The notes: a model not told the origin generated them from the sequence alone. Numbered from the stretch's first letter, positions 20,176 through 30,629 are shown. The stretch: 64,000 bases of DNA from Helicobacter monodelphidis (GCF_003288845.1 NZ_NHYN01000009.1:1-64000); one strand, 5' to 3'. Numbers and translations: made by a program.

Positions 20176-21600
20176 ATGAAAAAAACTCTCTATCTCTTTG
20201 ATAGCTCAAAGGGTAAAAAAATAGAATTTGTCCCTATTAAAAGGGGTGAAGTTAGTGTTTATGTCTGTGGACCAACAGTTTATGATCATGCACATTTAGG
20301 ACACGCAAGAAGTGCGATTGTATTTGATATTTTAAGAAGGTTTTTAGAGTCAGAGGGCTATCGCGTTTGCTTTGTAAAAAATTTTACGGATATTGATGAT
20401 AAAATTATCAAAAAGAGCTATGAAAGTGGGGATACAATTAGTGAGATTACTCATCGCTATATTGATTCTTACCTTAATGATATGGACGCTTTAGGTGTCA
20501 AACGTGCAGATATTGAACCTAAAGCTACAGAATCCTTGAATGAAATTTTTGATATGATACAATTTTTAATTCAAAAAGGTTTCGCTTACCAAACTTCACA
20601 TGGTGATGTATATTTTAGCGTCAATCAAGATTCTAAATATGGCGACATCAGCCATTTTCATGAGAATCCAAAAGACCTATTAGGGAGAATCGAGAATGAT
20701 GAGGAAAAAAAGGACCCACGTGATTTTGCACTCTGGAAAAGCTACAAAGGAAAGACAGACATTGGCTATGAATCTCCATTTGGTAGGGGAAGGCCGGGTT
20801 GGCATATCGAATGTTCAGCAATGATTGAAAAATATTTTGAAGCTACACAAGATTACAGTATCGACATTCATGCAGGAGGTAGTGATTTATTATTTCCTCA
20901 TCACGAGAATGAAGCAGCACAAACAAGATGTGCGATGAATAGAGAAATTGCAAAATATTGGATTCATAATGGTTTTGTTACAATTAATGGTGAAAAAATG
21001 GCAAAATCTTTAGGTAATAGCTTTTTTGTGCGCGATGCATTGAAAGAATACAGTGGTGAAGTGTTGCGTTTTTATCTTTTAGCAACACATTATAGGGCAT
21101 CTCTTAGTTTTTCAACGGAAGATTTGCTGATGACAAAAAAGCGTCTTGACCGCATTTATCGCCTCAAAAAACGCATTGCAGGAACGCAAACTACATCACA
21201 AACAACAAGCTTTTTTTCACATTTTCAAGAAAGCTTTAAAAATGCCTTGAGAGATGATTTGAATATTTCGGTTGCTTTGAGCGTAATAGATGACTTCATC
21301 GCTACAAGCAATGAAAAACTAGATACAAATCCTAAAGATAGAAGCCTTAAAAGTGATATTTTATATGCCATCACAGAAATCACAAGCTTACTTGGAGTTG
21401 GCGATAGGGATAGCATAGAATACTTTCAGCAAGGGGTAAACGAAGAGACAAAAAAAGAAATTCAAAACAAGATTGCACAAAGAACAGAGGCAAAAAAAAA
21501 TAAAGATTATGAGAAAGCTGATTGCATTCGTCAAGAATTACAAACTTTAGGTATTGCGTTGCTGGATACGCCACAAGGCACACTTTGGGAGAAAATTTAA
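20176..21600 (+). CDS. cysS: CysS, cysteinyl-tRNA synthetase
   Basis: This class I aminoacyl-tRNA synthetase charges tRNA-Cys. The 474 residues show the CGPTVYDHAHLGHARSA segment (HIGH-type motif and first zinc Cys), the GWHIECSAM zinc motif, FPHHENE, and the KMAKS version of KMSKS. A GTGAGGAAG RBS precedes the ATG. Its TAA overlaps the ATG of the next gene. Confidence 0.96.
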   Translation: MKKTLYLFDSSKGKKIEFVPIKRGEVSVYVCGPTVYDHAHLGHARSAIVFDILRRFLESEGYRVCFVKNFTDIDDKIIKKSYESGDTISEITHRYIDSYLNDMDALGVKRADIEPKATESLNEIFDMIQFLIQKGFAYQTSHGDVYFSVNQDSKYGDISHFHENPKDLLGRIENDEEKKDPRDFALWKSYKGKTDIGYESPFGRGRPGWHIECSAMIEKYFEATQDYSIDIHAGGSDLLFPHHENEAAQTRCAMNREIAKYWIHNGFVTINGEKMAKSLGNSFFVRDALKEYSGEVLRFYLLATHYRASLSFSTEDLLMTKKRLDRIYRLKKRIAGTQTTSQTTSFFSHFQESFKNALRDDLNISVALSVIDDFIATSNEKLDTNPKDRSLKSDILYAITEITSLLGVGDRDSIEYFQQGVNEETKKEIQNKIAQRTEAKKNKDYEKADCIRQELQTLGIALLDTPQGTLWEKI

Positions 21601-22523
21601 TGTTTGAAAAAATTATCAGAATAAATCAAACCAAAACATTTTTTGTCCTTGCTGTTTATATTTGCCTATTTATTTTTATTGGATTAATTGGTGATATTAT
21701 CCGTATTAATGCCATCTCTTTTTCATCAGCTTTCTATGCACTCATAAGTTTTAAGATTTTTCCCCTCATTACAGTACTTATGGCTGGAATTGCGTGTGCT
21801 ATCATTTTTTATAGCATTTCACGATTTCAAGGTATTATGCTAAGCGGTAATGAATATAAAGAACTCACAAAAAAATCAGCAATAACACCCAAAGAAAAAG
21901 AAATTGTAAGTATCTTAGAAGAATTACTCGTAAAATCAAACACCCCATTTACACCTCGTTTATACCTCTTACAAGCACCCTATATGAACGCATTTGCAAG
22001 TGGCTGGGATAGTCATAATTCTCTCATTGCTCTCACAACGACACTTACTCAATCCCTAAATCGTGATGAGATTAAAGCTGTTATGGCACACGAATTAAGC
22101 CATATTCGGCATGGAGATATTCGTCTAACCCTTATTGTTGGTATTTTAACAAATATTTTAACTCTAGCGATTAACTTTATCTCTATAGCATTTTTTGGAG
22201 GCAATCGTAACGAAGGGGCAAATCTTGCACGCACGATTTTACTTATCCTCACCTTTGTTGTGCCACTGCTCACACTTATTTTACAACTTTTTTTAAGTCG
22301 CTCCAGAGAATATATGGCAGACAGCGGAGCGGCATTTATTATGCAAACCAATATGCCAATGATTTCTGCCTTACGAAAAATTAGTGGGCATTATGCACAA
22401 TATGACTTTAAAGAAGTTGATTCTAATCCAACAAGAAAGGCAGCCTATATTTTCAGTGTAAGTGAGGTTTTCAGCACCCACCCAAGCATAGAAAATCGCA
22501 TACGAGCCTTAAGGAATCGATAG
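21600..22523 (+). CDS. htpX: HtpX-like M48 membrane zinc metalloprotease
   Basis: The 307-residue protein has two N-terminal membrane segments, the zinc-protease motif HELSH within [13 protein letters not shown], two further hydrophobic segments, and the [11 protein letters not shown] motif holding the third zinc ligand. HtpX-type proteases degrade damaged membrane proteins with the active site in the cytoplasm. The frame opens earlier, inside cysS, but the ATG at 21600 overlapping the cysS stop (TAATG) gives the proper N-terminus. Confidence 0.88.
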   Translation: MFEKIIRINQTKTFFVLAVYICLFIFIGLIGDIIRINAISFSSAFYALISFKIFPLITVLMAGIACAIIFYSISRFQGIMLSGNEYKELTKKSAITPKEKEIVSILEELLVKSNTPFTPRLYLLQAPYMNAFASGWDSHNSLIALTTTLTQSLNRDEIKAVMAHELSHIRHGDIRLTLIVGILTNILTLAINFISIAFFGGNRNEGANLARTILLILTFVVPLLTLILQLFLSRSREYMADSGAAFIMQTNMPMISALRKISGHYAQYDFKEVDSNPTRKAAYIFSVSEVFSTHPSIENRIRALRNR

Positions 22524-22534
22524 AAAGGATAATA

Positions 22535-23101
22535 ATGAAAAAAGCACAAGATATGGAAAAACTCATTCAAGATATTTTTGAATTTATCGGGGAAGATAAG
22601 CATAGAGAGGGACTTTTAGAAACACCAAAACGAGTTATTAAATCTTGGGAAACATTATTTAAAGGCTATAATGAGGATCCTAAGGAAGTTTTAGGGACCG
22701 TATTTGAGCAAGGAGCATGCGATGAGATGGTTGTTTTAAAAGAGATTGAATTTTATTCAATGTGCGAACATCATCTTTTGCCTTTTTTTGGAGTTGTGCA
22801 TATTGGCTATATTCCAGATTCTAAGGTGCTTGGAATTTCTAAACTTGCAAGGCTTACAGAAGTTTTTGCACGTCGCTTACAAATTCAAGAACAAATGACT
22901 GCACAAATTGCCGATACACTTATGGAAGTTTTAGCCCCGAAAGGCGTTATGGTTGTAGCTGAAGCAAAACATATGTGTATGTTAATGCGAGGAGTAGAAA
23001 AGCAAAATAGCTTGATGATAACAAGTGCGATTCGTGGAAGATTTAAGAGTGATGCGAAAACAAGAGAAGAATTTATGGCTCACATTCGTGGAAGATTCTA
23101 G
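22535..23101 (+). CDS. folE: FolE, GTP cyclohydrolase I
   Basis: FolE converts GTP to 7,8-dihydroneopterin triphosphate, the first step of folate synthesis (and a possible queuosine precursor). The 188-residue protein has the zinc and active-site motif [10 protein letters not shown] and the C-terminal [21 protein letters not shown] signature. RBS GAAAGGA lies ahead of the ATG. It ends the murJ-cysS-htpX-folE run. Confidence 0.96.
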   Translation: MKKAQDMEKLIQDIFEFIGEDKHREGLLETPKRVIKSWETLFKGYNEDPKEVLGTVFEQGACDEMVVLKEIEFYSMCEHHLLPFFGVVHIGYIPDSKVLGISKLARLTEVFARRLQIQEQMTAQIADTLMEVLAPKGVMVVAEAKHMCMLMRGVEKQNSLMITSAIRGRFKSDAKTREEFMAHIRGRF

Positions 23102-23157
23102 CATTTAACTAATCTTTCTAAAAATAAAACAATTTAAACGAAATTAAGATAGAAAAA

Positions 23158-23166
23158 TGCTAGAAT
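23158..23166 (+). promoter_or_regulatory. Extended -10 promoter ahead of the coiled-coil gene
   Basis: TGC-TAGAAT is a good extended -10 element, about 45 nt before the ATG at 23209. Epsilonproteobacterial sigma70 promoters rely mostly on the -10, and no clear -35 is seen. Confidence 0.45.
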
Positions 23167-23208
23167 GCCAGCACCGTTTACGAACACAAATACTAAGGAG
23201 ATAACATT

Positions 23209-23520
23209 ATGGAAGGACACGCACCTATCTTAGAAAAATTAACAAGCCAGATTAATTCACTTTTAGAACGTCTTAATCAATATGAGCAAGGATTCAGAAA
23301 AGAGCAAGAACAAAGACAAATGCTTATTCAGGCTCTTGAGCAAAAAAATCAAGAATTAGAGTCTAAAAACAAAGAAATAGTAAGCCTTTATGAAGAAATT
23401 GAACGTCTTGAGGGTAGAGAAAAAGAAAAAGAGTTAGAATTAGAAAATCTAGCTAATCAGATTCAGCTACGTTTAGGTGGCACACAAAATGAGCAATCCG
23501 TGCAACAACAATCCTACTAA
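23209..23520 (+). CDS. Small coiled-coil protein of unknown function
   Basis: The 103-residue protein is acidic and glutamine-rich, with heptad-like helices from about residue 5 to 90 (LEKLTSQINSLLERLN through LELENLANQIQLRL), and has no membrane segment. It looks like a cytoplasmic coiled coil, in the style of ZapB or YlqD-like proteins, but I cannot assign a family. It has its own promoter-like element and an AAGGAG RBS. It is followed 15 nt later by a second small gene and then priA. Confidence 0.65.
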   Translation: MEGHAPILEKLTSQINSLLERLNQYEQGFRKEQEQRQMLIQALEQKNQELESKNKEIVSLYEEIERLEGREKEKELELENLANQIQLRLGGTQNEQSVQQQSY

Positions 23521-23535
23521 AACTTAGGAAACCCT

Positions 23536-23748
23536 ATGGCACAAAAGCTTTCTATTACTCTCATGGGAAGACATTACGACATTTCCTTACTTCAGGCTCA
23601 TCCAAAGGTTCAAGAAGAGTGCGGATGGTTGAATACAAATATTGATCCGAAGGATTTGCTTAGGGCATATATTGCTAAATGTCAAGAATGTGCAGAATTA
23701 CAATCCGCAATTGAGGATTTGAGTGATAATCTTGAAGAATGGCTTTAA
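23536..23748 (+). CDS. Small protein with ZapA-like N-terminus
   Basis: The 70-residue product begins KLSITLMGRHYDISL, which resembles the first strand-turn-strand of ZapA-type cell-division proteins, and ends in an acidic helix. The resemblance covers only about 15 residues and the protein is shorter than ZapA, so this is a suggestion only. Three cysteines are present with no clear metal motif. It lies between the coiled-coil gene and priA with short gaps. Confidence 0.6.
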   Translation: MAQKLSITLMGRHYDISLLQAHPKVQEECGWLNTNIDPKDLLRAYIAKCQECAELQSAIEDLSDNLEEWL

Positions 23749-23751
23749 TTT

Positions 23752-25656
23752 ATGTTTTTTTACAAGGTCGCAATTTTAGGACGCAAAAGCCCACCATTAA
23801 TCTATTGCTCTGAACAAAGCATTCAGCCTTTAGAGTTAGTTTCAGCCCCATTAAAGACGGGTCAATCTCGTGGCGTTGTCCTTGAAGAAACCCAAAAACC
23901 CATCTTTAATTGCAAGGAAATTAAACCTCTAAGGCAATATTTTACACCTCTGCAAGGGAAATTAGCCTATTTTATTGCACCCTATTATTTTTCAACACTA
24001 GGAGAAAGTTTTGGACTTTTTACACCATTGGAGGTAGAGTATACCGAAAACAATGATGGGAATATGGGTTTGCAATCCACAGATACTTTTGTTTCCAATA
24101 TCTGCCTCAAGAATCTTTCCTCAATACAAGCTAAATTTTACACACAAATTTTACCTCTCAAAAATGCCTTACTTTTTGGTGATACCGGTAGCGGAAAAAG
24201 TGAAATTTATTTTCATCTTATCGCTCATACACTCAAACATGGTGGTGATGCAATTTTGCTTATGCCAGAAATTAGCCTTACGCCACAAATGGAATTTCGC
24301 TTAAGAGAAAGTTTTGGGGAAATTTGTGCCATCTGGCATTCAAAAATCAGCAAGAAAAAAAAACAAGAGATTATTCGAGGCTTACAAGACAGAACAATTC
24401 GTATCATTGCTGGGGCAAGGTCGGCACTATTTTTACCCTACAAGAATTTGCAACGCATCATTGTTGATGAAGAACATGATGATGCCTACAAATCCCAACA
24501 AACGCCTTTTTATAATGCAAAAGATTTGGCATTATGGCTTTCAGCACACTATCCCATCTCCACACTTTTGGGGAGTGCAACACCTAGTGTCAGTAGTTAC
24601 CACAAACTCCATGAGCGTCTATTTCGCCTTAAGGGTGGATATTTTAAGGAGAGTGGTAAAAATGTACGGTTTATTATTGGTGGTGATGAACCCAAAGAAG
24701 AAACTTTACAAAAAATTCAAGAAACATTAGATAAAAACAAACAAGTTATTATATTTCTACCCACGCGTGCGAATTTTAAGTATATCACCTGCCCAGAATG
24801 TGCAAAAACTCTTCAATGCGATGCTTGTGCAATCACAATGAGCTATTACGAAAAGGAGCAAAAAATTTGTTGTCATCATTGCAATAGCACTGCTCCAGCA
24901 CCCAAATACTGCCCCTATTGCAAGGGTGATTTAATCCTAAGAAGAATCGGTACAACAGAGCTTTGCAAACGTCTTAAAGAAATATTTAAACAAACAAAAA
25001 TTGAACGACTAGACCGCGATTGTATTCAGTCCACAAATCATCTCAAACAAATTTTAGATGATTTCAATCAACAAAAAATTCAGATTCTTATTGGAACACA
25101 GATGATTTCAAAAGGTCATGATTATCATGCAGTTGGGCTTGTTGTGATTCTTGGAATTGATTATGTGTTGAGAGCAGGCTCTGATTATCGTAGCAGAGAA
25201 AAGGTAATGGCGCTAACAATGCAACTTTGCGGGAGAAGTGGACGCAAAGAAAGGGGAGAAGTGTGGATTCAAAGTGCAGAATCACAATTTTTTATGCCTT
25301 ATTTAGGAAAATACGACATATTTTTAGATGATGAAATTAACTTAAGGGGTGAAGATTATCCTCCATTAAGCAAAATAGCCCTTTTTCACATTAAACACAA
25401 AAACCATCATCGAGCAAAAGAAATCATGGAGTTTTTGCTTTTTTTATCAAAAAAAGAATCCTGTAAAATATTAAGTGCTGGGCCATGTGAAATTGAAAAA
25501 TTACAAAATTATTATCGTTTTTTTATTCTAATTACCTCAAAGAGTGCGAAAACTTTACACCAACAGATAAGTTCTATCCTAGCATCTGCAACCAAACAAG
25601 GCTTAGAGCAAGGAAAGTGGATTAATGTTGATATTGACCCCTTACATTTTCTCTAA
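23752..25656 (+). CDS. priA: PriA, primosomal replication-restart helicase
   Basis: PriA reloads the replisome at stalled forks. The 634 residues show the Walker A motif GDTGSGKSE, DEEH motif II, a zinc-binding cysteine array within the helicase (CPECAKTLQCDAC, then CCHHC and CPYC), and helicase motifs V-VI (GTQMISKGHD, QLCGRSGR). The ATG at 23752 lies 3 nt after the preceding stop. Confidence 0.94.
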   Translation: MFFYKVAILGRKSPPLIYCSEQSIQPLELVSAPLKTGQSRGVVLEETQKPIFNCKEIKPLRQYFTPLQGKLAYFIAPYYFSTLGESFGLFTPLEVEYTENNDGNMGLQSTDTFVSNICLKNLSSIQAKFYTQILPLKNALLFGDTGSGKSEIYFHLIAHTLKHGGDAILLMPEISLTPQMEFRLRESFGEICAIWHSKISKKKKQEIIRGLQDRTIRIIAGARSALFLPYKNLQRIIVDEEHDDAYKSQQTPFYNAKDLALWLSAHYPISTLLGSATPSVSSYHKLHERLFRLKGGYFKESGKNVRFIIGGDEPKEETLQKIQETLDKNKQVIIFLPTRANFKYITCPECAKTLQCDACAITMSYYEKEQKICCHHCNSTAPAPKYCPYCKGDLILRRIGTTELCKRLKEIFKQTKIERLDRDCIQSTNHLKQILDDFNQQKIQILIGTQMISKGHDYHAVGLVVILGIDYVLRAGSDYRSREKVMALTMQLCGRSGRKERGEVWIQSAESQFFMPYLGKYDIFLDDEINLRGEDYPPLSKIALFHIKHKNHHRAKEIMEFLLFLSKKESCKILSAGPCEIEKLQNYYRFFILITSKSAKTLHQQISSILASATKQGLEQGKWINVDIDPLHFL

Positions 25657-25711
25657 TTTTTAGGTTTTTTTCTGTATATTATCACTCAAATTTCAACAAA
25701 GGATTATTTTT

Positions 25712-26074
25712 ATGAAAATTGCGGTTATGTGCGATTCGCCCCTGCTCCAGAAATGTCTTGAGTATTACCTTAAAGATTTTATTGTTAGCTATCGCCAATG
25801 CGATTTTGTTATTGCGGATAAAAAAGTAGAAACAACCAAACCAACCTGTCTTGTAAGTTCAACTGATGAAGCAAATATTAAAAAACCTTTTAATCGAACA
25901 GATTTAAAACTTGGTATTGAGGCATTTTTTAAATCCTTGCGCCTCAAGCCAAGCCTGAAAGAAATTGACATTCACCATAAAGATTATGCCCTCAAATGTA
26001 AAATTCAAAATATTGTTGACACATTTGCTGATGAATTATACTGGGCAATTAGTGAGCATTATGAAGAACAATAA
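25712..26074 (+). CDS. Hypothetical protein upstream of rsmD
   Basis: I do not recognise this 120-residue protein. It begins with a compact strand-rich segment (MKIAVMCDSPLLQKCLEYYL) reminiscent of a receiver-like or Rossmann half, and has a lysine-rich middle and an acidic C-terminus. It has no signal peptide or membrane segment. Its last 14 bp overlap rsmD, and an AAAGGA RBS precedes the ATG, so it is very likely a real, co-translated gene. Confidence 0.65.
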   Translation: MKIAVMCDSPLLQKCLEYYLKDFIVSYRQCDFVIADKKVETTKPTCLVSSTDEANIKKPFNRTDLKLGIEAFFKSLRLKPSLKEIDIHHKDYALKCKIQNIVDTFADELYWAISEHYEEQ

Positions 26075-26654
26075 TTATGCTAAATTGCGTATAAATGGGG
26101 GATATTTAAAAGGTAGGAGCATTCCATTGCCTGACACAAAGTTTACACGTCCAACGAAGTCTATTATTAGAGAATCTTTATTTAACCACTTGGGAGCAAA
26201 TGTTCTACAAATGATTTTTATTGAGGCTTTTGCGGGTAGTGGTTCTGTGGGTATTGAAGCCTTAAGTAGAGGTGCAAAACAAGCGATTTTTATCGAGGCA
26301 GAATCTTGTATTTATCAGCAACTTAAAGAAAATCTGGTGCATTTACAACTTGATTCTCTTGCAAATACTCATCTAGCTGATAGCCTAGAAATCCTCCCTT
26401 CCATACTTCTCAACCTCAATGCTCCAGCCATCTTGTATCTTGACCCACCATTCCCTATTCGCATCGGAAAAGAATCTCTATATGAAAGTTTACTTTTACT
26501 ACTTCCGACACTTTGCCTACAACATATTGAGTATATTATTTTTGAAGTAATGAGTGGACTCAATATTCCTGAATCACTAGGCCATCTCACCCACTCTAAA
26601 GAAAGAAAATTTGGTAAAACTTCTATACACTATTATACAAAACGAGAATCTTAA
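26061..26654 (+). CDS. rsmD: RsmD, 16S rRNA (guanine-966 N2) methyltransferase
   Basis: The 197-residue protein has the RsmD pattern: RINGGYLKGRSI at the N-terminus, TRPTKSIIRESLFN, the SAM-binding segment EAFAGSGSVGIEALSRGA and the catalytic motif DPPF. It methylates G966 of 16S rRNA during ribosome assembly. The frame is open further upstream, but ATG 26061 gives the normal family N-terminus, overlapping the previous gene. Confidence 0.92.
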   Translation: MKNNNYAKLRINGGYLKGRSIPLPDTKFTRPTKSIIRESLFNHLGANVLQMIFIEAFAGSGSVGIEALSRGAKQAIFIEAESCIYQQLKENLVHLQLDSLANTHLADSLEILPSILLNLNAPAILYLDPPFPIRIGKESLYESLLLLLPTLCLQHIEYIIFEVMSGLNIPESLGHLTHSKERKFGKTSIHYYTKRES

Positions 26655-26786
26655 AATGCAAGTAGATTTTTTTATTTTTATACTTTACCAAGAAATAATC
26701 TCCAAGCAGTGGAACTATATTGCAATATTGCATCAACACAAAAACTATTCAAAAATTAGAACACTCACAAATAAAAGAAGTTAACA

Positions 26787-29036
26787 ATGAAGCAAAATAA
26801 TAAAATACCATATTATTATATTTTAGCAAAAAAGTTGGATCTTACCGGCTACTTAGAGAATTTTTCCCATTTTCTTGCACGTATAAAACCACCACATATT
26901 GAAGGTGACACGCAACGTCATATTACTATACTAGAGTCTTTAGAATCTATAGAATTCACTCCTCCACCGCCAATTCTCCCCCTACAACACCATCTTACTC
27001 ATCTGAAAAAAAAGGGTTTTTTGCATAAAATAGATATTTTTGAATGGGTAAAACTATGGCGTTATTTCCTCTACTTAAAAGAATTAAAATGCGAGGGAGC
27101 ATTTAAAATATGGCTTGATAAAATTATATTCCCTGATTCTATATTAGAGATTGAAAAGCAGTTTTCTGATAATGGAGATTTTAAACAAGGTATTTATCCA
27201 GAATTAGATAGTTATAAAGCAATTTTAGAAAATGCAAAAAAAGACAAACAAAAAAGCCTATATGTCGCCTTACATCAGGAATCTTTACGCCCTTTTTTAG
27301 TGGATTCACAATTACATTTTATTGATGATGAAGAAACACTCTTATTGCGAGCAGGCTTTAATGCTGTCCTCTCAGGCGAAATATGTTCGCGTAGCAATAG
27401 CGGATTTTTTTATGTTATCCCCAATTCATTAAGTAAGCAAAGGCACAAAATTCAAGAAATACAACAACATATTGCCCACTTAGAATACCGAATTCTAAGT
27501 AATCTTTCAAGCACTCTCAATAAGCATCTCCCTTTTTTAGGTTTTATTGACCGTGCATTTGATTATTTTGACCAACTTCAAGCAAGAATACATTTCGCAA
27601 AGAACAAAAACTATGAATTTCTAGCACCCAGCCAAACACAACAAATTATTTTGCATTCTTTTTCCCACCCAGCCCTAAACAATCCGCGTCCAATTAGTAT
27701 CGATTTCTCCAAATCGATCCTTCTTATTACGGGTGTGAATGCGGGTGGAAAAACAATGCTTTTAAAATCCATTCTTTCAGCCGCATTTCTCGCACGTTAT
27801 CTGCTCCCCCTACCCTTAAATGCAACAAAATCAACCATTGGGCATTTTAAGAATATTGAAGCTATTTTAGATGACCCGCAAGATGTAAAAAATGATATTT
27901 CAACTTTTGCTGGAAGAATGCTACATTTCAGTCAGCTTTTTGGAGCAAAAAATCAATATATGCTGATTGGTGTTGATGAAATTGAATTAGGGACAGATAG
28001 TGATGAAGCTGCAAGTTTATTTAAAGTAATTTTGGAACGTCTCCTAAAACATAAAAATAAAATAATTTTAACAACTCATCATAAGCGACTTGCAGCCTTG
28101 ATGAGTAAAAACCCCTCTTTGGAGCTCATTGCCGCCTTATATGATGAAAAAAATCGTATGCCAACTTTTAGTTTTTTGCAAGGTACAATTGGTAAATCTT
28201 ACGCATTTGAAACCGCCCTGCGTTATAATATTCCCGCAGACATTGTACAAGAAGCACGAAAAATCTATGGTGAGGATAAAGAAAAATTGGGAGAATTGAT
28301 TGAAAAAAGTGCGAAACTTGAACTTATTTTACATCAAAAAGAACAACAGCTGAATGAGGAAATCCACAAAGTACAAAAACAAAGAGAATTATTAAAAAAT
28401 GAAATAGAACAACAGCATTTAGACTATAAAAAAAGGATTTTTGATTTAGAAAAACAATATTTTGAAGCCATCAATCTCGCTAAAAAGGCAGCCAAAGAAA
28501 CAGAAATTGCAAATATTCATCAAGGTATCAATAATGCAAATAAAATTTTACAAAAACTTAAATATGATGAGCAAAATCAACAGGTGGAACAAAATTTGCA
28601 GTGGAATGTAGGAGAAAATGTAAAAACACAAAAACACAAAGGCACTATTCTCGCTATCAAGGGTAATAATGCGGTTGTGGAGCTAGAAAGTGGCTTAAAA
28701 ATGCATATTCCGCTAGTTGATCTAAAGAAAAACCAGATTCAAAAACCCAAATCAACAGCAAGAGTTTCGTTAGAGCTACAAAAAAAGCATAGAGTGGGTG
28801 GAGTGAGTCTTGATTTACATGGCTTAAGGCATGATGAAGCAATTGAAAAGCTTGATGAATTTTTATCAAATGCTCTTGTTGCAGGATTTGATGAGGTTTT
28901 AGTCTATCATGGAATTGGAACTGGGCGTTTGTCTTTTATTGTTAAAGAATTTCTAAAAACTCACCCAAAAGTGCAGTCTTTTAGCGATGCACCGCCACAA
29001 ATGGGTGGCTTTGGTGCAAAAATTGTTAAACTTTAA
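26787..29036 (+). CDS. mutS2: MutS2 with C-terminal Smr domain
   Basis: MutS2 lacks the mismatch-recognition domains of MutS and acts in suppression of recombination or, in some bacteria, in rescue of collided ribosomes. The 749 residues show the core helices, Walker A GVNAGGKTM, Walker B region GVDEIELGTD, a long coiled coil at about 510-600, a KOW-like patch, and the C-terminal Smr nuclease domain (SLDLHGLRHDEA, YHGIGTGRL). In H. pylori MutS2 limits homologous and homeologous exchange. The 132 bp before it has no gene. Confidence 0.93.
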   Translation: MKQNNKIPYYYILAKKLDLTGYLENFSHFLARIKPPHIEGDTQRHITILESLESIEFTPPPPILPLQHHLTHLKKKGFLHKIDIFEWVKLWRYFLYLKELKCEGAFKIWLDKIIFPDSILEIEKQFSDNGDFKQGIYPELDSYKAILENAKKDKQKSLYVALHQESLRPFLVDSQLHFIDDEETLLLRAGFNAVLSGEICSRSNSGFFYVIPNSLSKQRHKIQEIQQHIAHLEYRILSNLSSTLNKHLPFLGFIDRAFDYFDQLQARIHFAKNKNYEFLAPSQTQQIILHSFSHPALNNPRPISIDFSKSILLITGVNAGGKTMLLKSILSAAFLARYLLPLPLNATKSTIGHFKNIEAILDDPQDVKNDISTFAGRMLHFSQLFGAKNQYMLIGVDEIELGTDSDEAASLFKVILERLLKHKNKIILTTHHKRLAALMSKNPSLELIAALYDEKNRMPTFSFLQGTIGKSYAFETALRYNIPADIVQEARKIYGEDKEKLGELIEKSAKLELILHQKEQQLNEEIHKVQKQRELLKNEIEQQHLDYKKRIFDLEKQYFEAINLAKKAAKETEIANIHQGINNANKILQKLKYDEQNQQVEQNLQWNVGENVKTQKHKGTILAIKGNNAVVELESGLKMHIPLVDLKKNQIQKPKSTARVSLELQKKHRVGGVSLDLHGLRHDEAIEKLDEFLSNALVAGFDEVLVYHGIGTGRLSFIVKEFLKTHPKVQSFSDAPPQMGGFGAKIVKL

Positions 29037-29049
29037 TTAGGAGGAAAAA

Positions 29050-29331
29050 ATGTTAAATTTTGATATGAGTACAATGAGTGAGCAATCACTTATTAATTGT
29101 GATATCGCGACTGACCTTTTAGATAATGTGAGTGTTATTGCAAAACGTATGAGCATTTCAGGAAAAATTAGCGATAAAATGGAAAATGATATCTTAATGG
29201 AATGTGCTGCCTTACGCGGGGAACTACAAGCACACATCACAAAAGGTGAAATCAAAACCTCTTTTTTAGATAAAGTCAGAAGAGAGACAAAACGTCTAAT
29301 TGAAGAAATGCAACCCAAAGAAGAGGAATAA
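29050..29331 (+). CDS. Hypothetical small helical protein
   Basis: The 93-residue protein is predicted mostly helical and soluble, with an acidic tail (EEMQPKEEE). I recognise no family. A strong RBS (AGGAGG) sits ahead of its ATG, 13 nt after mutS2, so it is likely translated. It is convergent with aroA, whose stop is 5 nt away. Confidence 0.6.
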   Translation: MLNFDMSTMSEQSLINCDIATDLLDNVSVIAKRMSISGKISDKMENDILMECAALRGELQAHITKGEIKTSFLDKVRRETKRLIEEMQPKEEE

Positions 29332-29336
29332 ATCTC

Positions 29337-30629
29337 CTACCGTGAATGAAAGGGCTGTATTATTGCAGATTGGCTTAAAAGCTCCGCAAAATGTGGAAAA
29401 GAGACATTCATCGCTTCACTAGAATGCATCACGATAGGGCAGATTAAGCCTACCAATGCAAAACTCATTGCTATGCGGTGGTCACCAAAACTATCCAATT
29501 CTGCTGATTTGAATTCTCCGCCAACAATCCTAAAACCATCCGGGTATTCTTCCGCCTGAATACCACAAGCAGAGAGATTCTGCACAACCGCCTTAATTCT
29601 ATCGCATTCTTTCACACGCAATTCAGTTGCATTAGAAATACGACTTTCTCCTTGTGCCTGTGCCATTGCTATAGCCAAAGCTGGAATTTCATCAATTAGG
29701 CTAGGAATAAAATCGCAAACCTCGATACCATGCAAAGGAGCATATTTCACATAAATATCACCCACCATATCATAAGGATTATCGCGATAAGTATACGATA
29801 CATTTGCTCCCATTCTTCGCAAAACCTCAAAACCTTCAATACGCGTTGGATTCAATAAAACATTCTTCAATAAAATTTCTGAATGGGGCGTAATAGCTGC
29901 TGCCACCGCAAAGAAAAAAGCACTGGAAGGATCGCTTGGAATATCAATTTCAAGGGGTAACAAAGATCGACTAGGGGAAATACGGATGCCCTTTTCAATC
30001 TCTTGAATATTCGCCCCCATTCCACGCAATATACGTTCAGAATGGTCGCGACTCTTTTCAGGCTCATAATATTCGCATTCCTCATTGCCTTGTAAAGCTG
30101 CAAGTATCATAGCAGATTTTACTTGTGCTGAAGCAATGGGACTCCTATAAGAAAAACCCTTTAATGGCATTCCAAGAATACTCAGGGGTGCAAAATTTCC
30201 ATCTTCGCGTCCTTGAATTCTTGCCCCAATATCACGCAAAGGAGTCACGACTCTTTTCATTGGACGCATATTTAAATATCGGTCTCCATTCAATACAAAA
30301 TGCCCATTCACGGCACTCAAAAGCCCACAGTAAAGCCTCATTGCTGTTCCTGCATTACCACAATCTAAAACATTACTCGGTTCAACAATACCCTTTTTAG
30401 GTGGGCTAAAATACCATTCATCTGCATTCTTTTCAACAGATAAACCCAACGACTGTGCAATTTTAAGCGTATTCAATGTATCTTCTGCTTCCAAATAACC
30501 ACGTACTACAGAACGTTCTTTGGCTAAAAGAGAGAAGATAGCACAACGATGAGAAATTGATTTATCCGTTGCAATACGCGTGAATTCACCTTGAATCGAC
30601 ACTTTTGGGGAAATTTTTAAAGAACTCAT
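29337..30629 (-). CDS. aroA: AroA, EPSP synthase
   Basis: AroA joins shikimate-3-phosphate and PEP in aromatic amino acid synthesis. The 430 residues show the early DKSISHR motif, the LDCGNAGTAMRL substrate loop, RPMKRVVTPL, and LRVKECDRIKA near the C-terminus. It overlaps pheT by four bases (ATGA), completing the pheS-pheT-aroA operon known in epsilonproteobacteria. Confidence 0.96.
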   Translation of the reverse strand: MSSLKISPKVSIQGEFTRIATDKSISHRCAIFSLLAKERSVVRGYLEAEDTLNTLKIAQSLGLSVEKNADEWYFSPPKKGIVEPSNVLDCGNAGTAMRLYCGLLSAVNGHFVLNGDRYLNMRPMKRVVTPLRDIGARIQGREDGNFAPLSILGMPLKGFSYRSPIASAQVKSAMILAALQGNEECEYYEPEKSRDHSERILRGMGANIQEIEKGIRISPSRSLLPLEIDIPSDPSSAFFFAVAAAITPHSEILLKNVLLNPTRIEGFEVLRRMGANVSYTYRDNPYDMVGDIYVKYAPLHGIEVCDFIPSLIDEIPALAIAMAQAQGESRISNATELRVKECDRIKAVVQNLSACGIQAEEYPDGFRIVGGEFKSAELDSFGDHRIAMSFALVGLICPIVMHSSEAMNVSFPHFAELLSQSAIIQPFHSR

